32,953 bases of DNA from Clostridia bacterium. Lineage in GTDB: Bacteria; Bacillota; Clostridia; Oscillospirales; CAG-272. Below, one piece after another: positions 31,378 to 32,953 of this stretch. The notes under the pieces are model-generated. The model ran no database searches, was not told the origin of the DNA, and worked only from the letters and a program-made list of their open reading frames with translations. The translations under genes were made by a program, and so were the position numbers. How positions within the stretch are numbered: position 1 is the first letter of the stretch; each line of letters begins with the position of its first letter. The stretch lies in contig JAFSSP010000020.1 in NCBI GenBank assembly GCA_017450945.1, positions 1 through 32,953 of the forward strand, read 5' to 3'.

Positions 31378-31992
31378 ATGGCAGACGAAGCACAACTTTT
31401 ACGCGAAACCGTTGCAAAAAATCTGTCCGATCTGCGCAAAAAGAACGCCATGACTCAAGCCGACCTTGCCGAAAAGCTCAACTACAGCGACAAAGCCGTC
31501 TCCAAATGGGAGCGCGCCGAATCGATCCCGGACGTCGTTGTTCTCAAACGGATCGCAACCCTCTTCGGCGTCACGGTAGACTATTTGCTTGCCGACGAAC
31601 ATGACGAAAACGCTCCCGCAGGAATCATTCCAAAGCGACTTTCCACACGGGCGCACATTCTCATCACCTGCATTTCGGTGCTTCTCGTTTGGCTCATTGC
31701 CACAACGGTGTTTGTCATGAGCACGATCTCGCTCGGAGAAGTCCGTAGCTTCTGGCTGGTCTGGATCTATGCCATTCCGGTCTCGGCGATCGTATTCCTC
31801 GTGCTCAATTCGATCTGGTTCAACCAAAAGATCAATTATCTCATCATTTCCCTGCTCATGTGGTCGGTGCTCCTTAGCACGCACCTGACCGCGCACGTCC
31901 TTGGCTACGAGATCCCGCTCATCTATCTTTTGGGAGCGCCCGGACAGGTGATCATCCTGCTCTGGTCAAAGATCCGCAAAAAGAAAAAATAA
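31378..31992 (+). CDS. XRE-family regulator with C-terminal membrane domain
   Basis: 204 residues. Residues about 8-72 are a Cro/cI-type HTH (LSDLRKKNAMTQADLAEKLN, YSDKAVSKWERAESIPDVVV, GVTVDYLLADE). After a short linker, about 88-204 hold four membrane segments ending in a lysine run. This pairing is common in Clostridia and suggests a membrane-tethered regulator that may sense the envelope, but target and signal are unknown. ATG at 31378 follows AGGAGGG; the longer frame covers the promoter. It stands alone between its promoter and a terminator, divergent from the DUF1576 gene. Confidence 0.92.
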   Translation: MADEAQLLRETVAKNLSDLRKKNAMTQADLAEKLNYSDKAVSKWERAESIPDVVVLKRIATLFGVTVDYLLADEHDENAPAGIIPKRLSTRAHILITCISVLLVWLIATTVFVMSTISLGEVRSFWLVWIYAIPVSAIVFLVLNSIWFNQKINYLIISLLMWSVLLSTHLTAHVLGYEIPLIYLLGAPGQVIILLWSKIRKKKK

Positions 31993-32020
31993 AAAAAGCC
32001 GCGTTTGCGGCTTTTTTATT
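31991..32020. terminator. Bidirectional terminator between the XRE regulator and acyl-CoA synthetase genes
   Basis: A-run, GCCGC (31998-32002), GTTT, GCGGC (32007-32011), T-run. Short but typical stem, sitting between convergent stop codons at 31992 and 32021. Confidence 0.92.
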
Positions 32021-32953
32021 TTATCGTTTGATTTTGTTGGTCGTGGTTTTTGCAAAGGGAACGCGACGCAGAATCACGCTCTTGATCTGCTTGTAGGAAG
32101 GAAGCTCGGAGAGCTTTTTGCGAATATCGGCAAGCACGCCTTTTTCGTTATGCCCTTCCTCTTCGATGTAGACCTCGGAAGAAAGGAAGAGATCCTCGCC
32201 GAAATCGTTTTTGGCGGCGCGCACCACCACCTCGTTGATATAGGGAATATTGGCGATCTTCTCTTCAAGCTCTTCGGGATAGATGTTTTTGCCGTTGCTG
32301 AGGATGATGATATTCTTCTTGCGGCCGGTGATGACGATCTCGCCCTTGTCGTTGATCATACCATAGTCGCCGGTATAGAACCAGCCGTCCTTTAATACCT
32401 GCGCGGTCAGATCCGGGCGGCGGTAATAGCCTTTCATCACAACGTCGCCCTTTACCAGAATCTCGCCGATCCCGTTGGAATCGGGTTCATCGATCTTCCA
32501 TTCCAGACACTCGAGCTTGCGGCCCGCCGAGGAAAAGTTGTTGCTCTTCGGATCGTTGACCGAGACGAGCGGTGAACACTCGGTGATGCCGTAGCCGCCG
32601 GTCAAGGGCATGCCGATGCTGTCAAAGAAGGCACCGACTTCAGGCCGGATCGGGGCTCCTCCGCAAACGATGCGTTCAAGCTTTCCGCCGAATTCTTCGA
32701 GGATCGACCCAAAAAGGGCTCTTCGCAGGTCGATCCCGACCCGGCGAAGCGCGCCGGAAATCTTGACCGCCTTTGCAAACTGTTTTTCTTTTCCCTGCTT
32801 GCGGATCGAATTTTGAATGGCCTTGTAGAAGTGATCCGAAAAGGCCGGGACAAGATAAATGTGATTGGGCTTGTAGCGCTTGAGATTCTTTTGCACGTTC
32901 TTGATTGCGTCGTTGATGCAGAGCGTCACGCCCGCGTGGAGCGAGACCAGAAT
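32021..32953 (-). CDS. AMP-forming long-chain acyl-CoA synthetase, C-terminal part, cut by window edge
   Basis: Activates fatty acids to acyl-CoA through an acyl-adenylate. The open frame runs past the window end, so the GTG at 32929 is not the true start. 310 residues are visible: GGYGITECSPLVSVN is the adenylation motif, YTGDYGMINDKGEIVITGRK gives the A8 ribose-binding Asp, and KNIIILSNGKNIYPEELE leads to the C-terminal lid domain. The N-terminal part with the first P-loop-like motif lies outside. Best fit is the FAA1/FadD-like branch; exact chain length cannot be told. Confidence 0.94.
   Translation of the reverse strand: MLVSLHAGVTLCINDAIKNVQKNLKRYKPNHIYLVPAFSDHFYKAIQNSIRKQGKEKQFAKAVKISGALRRVGIDLRRALFGSILEEFGGKLERIVCGGAPIRPEVGAFFDSIGMPLTGGYGITECSPLVSVNDPKSNNFSSAGRKLECLEWKIDEPDSNGIGEILVKGDVVMKGYYRRPDLTAQVLKDGWFYTGDYGMINDKGEIVITGRKKNIIILSNGKNIYPEELEEKIANIPYINEVVVRAAKNDFGEDLFLSSEVYIEEEGHNEKGVLADIRKKLSELPSYKQIKSVILRRVPFAKTTTNKIKR

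Overview
The window looks like chromosomal core sequence from a moderately GC-rich Gram-positive anaerobe of class Clostridia. The supporting evidence is an hrcA-grpE-dnaK operon behind a perfect CIRCE element, a fused IspH-ribosomal protein S1 gene (a known clostridial arrangement), an L10-type leader before rplJ-rplL, many consensus sigma-A promoters with 17-bp spacers, and genes whose nearest relatives are clostridial (DUF1576, AI-2E/YtvI-like permease, XRE regulator with a membrane tail). Genus or order cannot be read from the sequence. No phage, IS element, CRISPR array, tRNA or rRNA was seen.

Layout. 1-2255: heat-shock operon on the minus strand (hrcA, grpE, dnaK cut by the window edge). 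2346-4101: Na/phosphate symporter with a PhoU-like tail. 4102-6344: the least ordinary part. It holds an array of hairpins joined by 7-nt linkers (4133-4342), a uracil/xanthine-type permease with its own promoter, structured leader and terminator, and a 25-nt direct repeat on each side of that unit. 6345-12261: a probable five-gene minus-strand operon (unknown protein, RpiR regulator, HI0933-type flavoprotein, cytidylate kinase, IspH-S1). 12288-16600: a MutS-family ATPase, an AI-2E family permease on the opposite strand, and a membrane cyclophilin coupled to an unusual response-regulator-like protein. 16610-19680: recA-recX-aminopeptidase on the minus strand. 19822-27158: ftsK/spoIIIE, rpsO, pnp, a VanY-like protein that has lost its catalytic residues, and a small tail-anchored protein. 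27184-28530: rplJ-rplL with L10 leader and attenuator. 28539-31263: RlmI-like methyltransferase and DUF1576 protein. 31303-32020: XRE membrane regulator. 32021-32953: C-terminal part of an AMP-forming acyl-CoA synthetase.

Most of the genes serve information processing (translation, RNA decay, recombination, chromosome segregation, protein folding). No dedicated new pathway or defence system is visible. The best candidates for undescribed biology are in non-coding DNA: the 4133-4342 ladder, whose left linkers are complementary to its right linkers so that it can be drawn as stacked four-way junctions, and the permease leader at 5994-6112, where three hairpins compete in a riboswitch-like way without matching a class I recognise. 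At protein level the VanY-like pseudoenzyme, the degenerate receiver protein and the Ala/Pro/Glu tails shared by S1 and L10 deserve attention.
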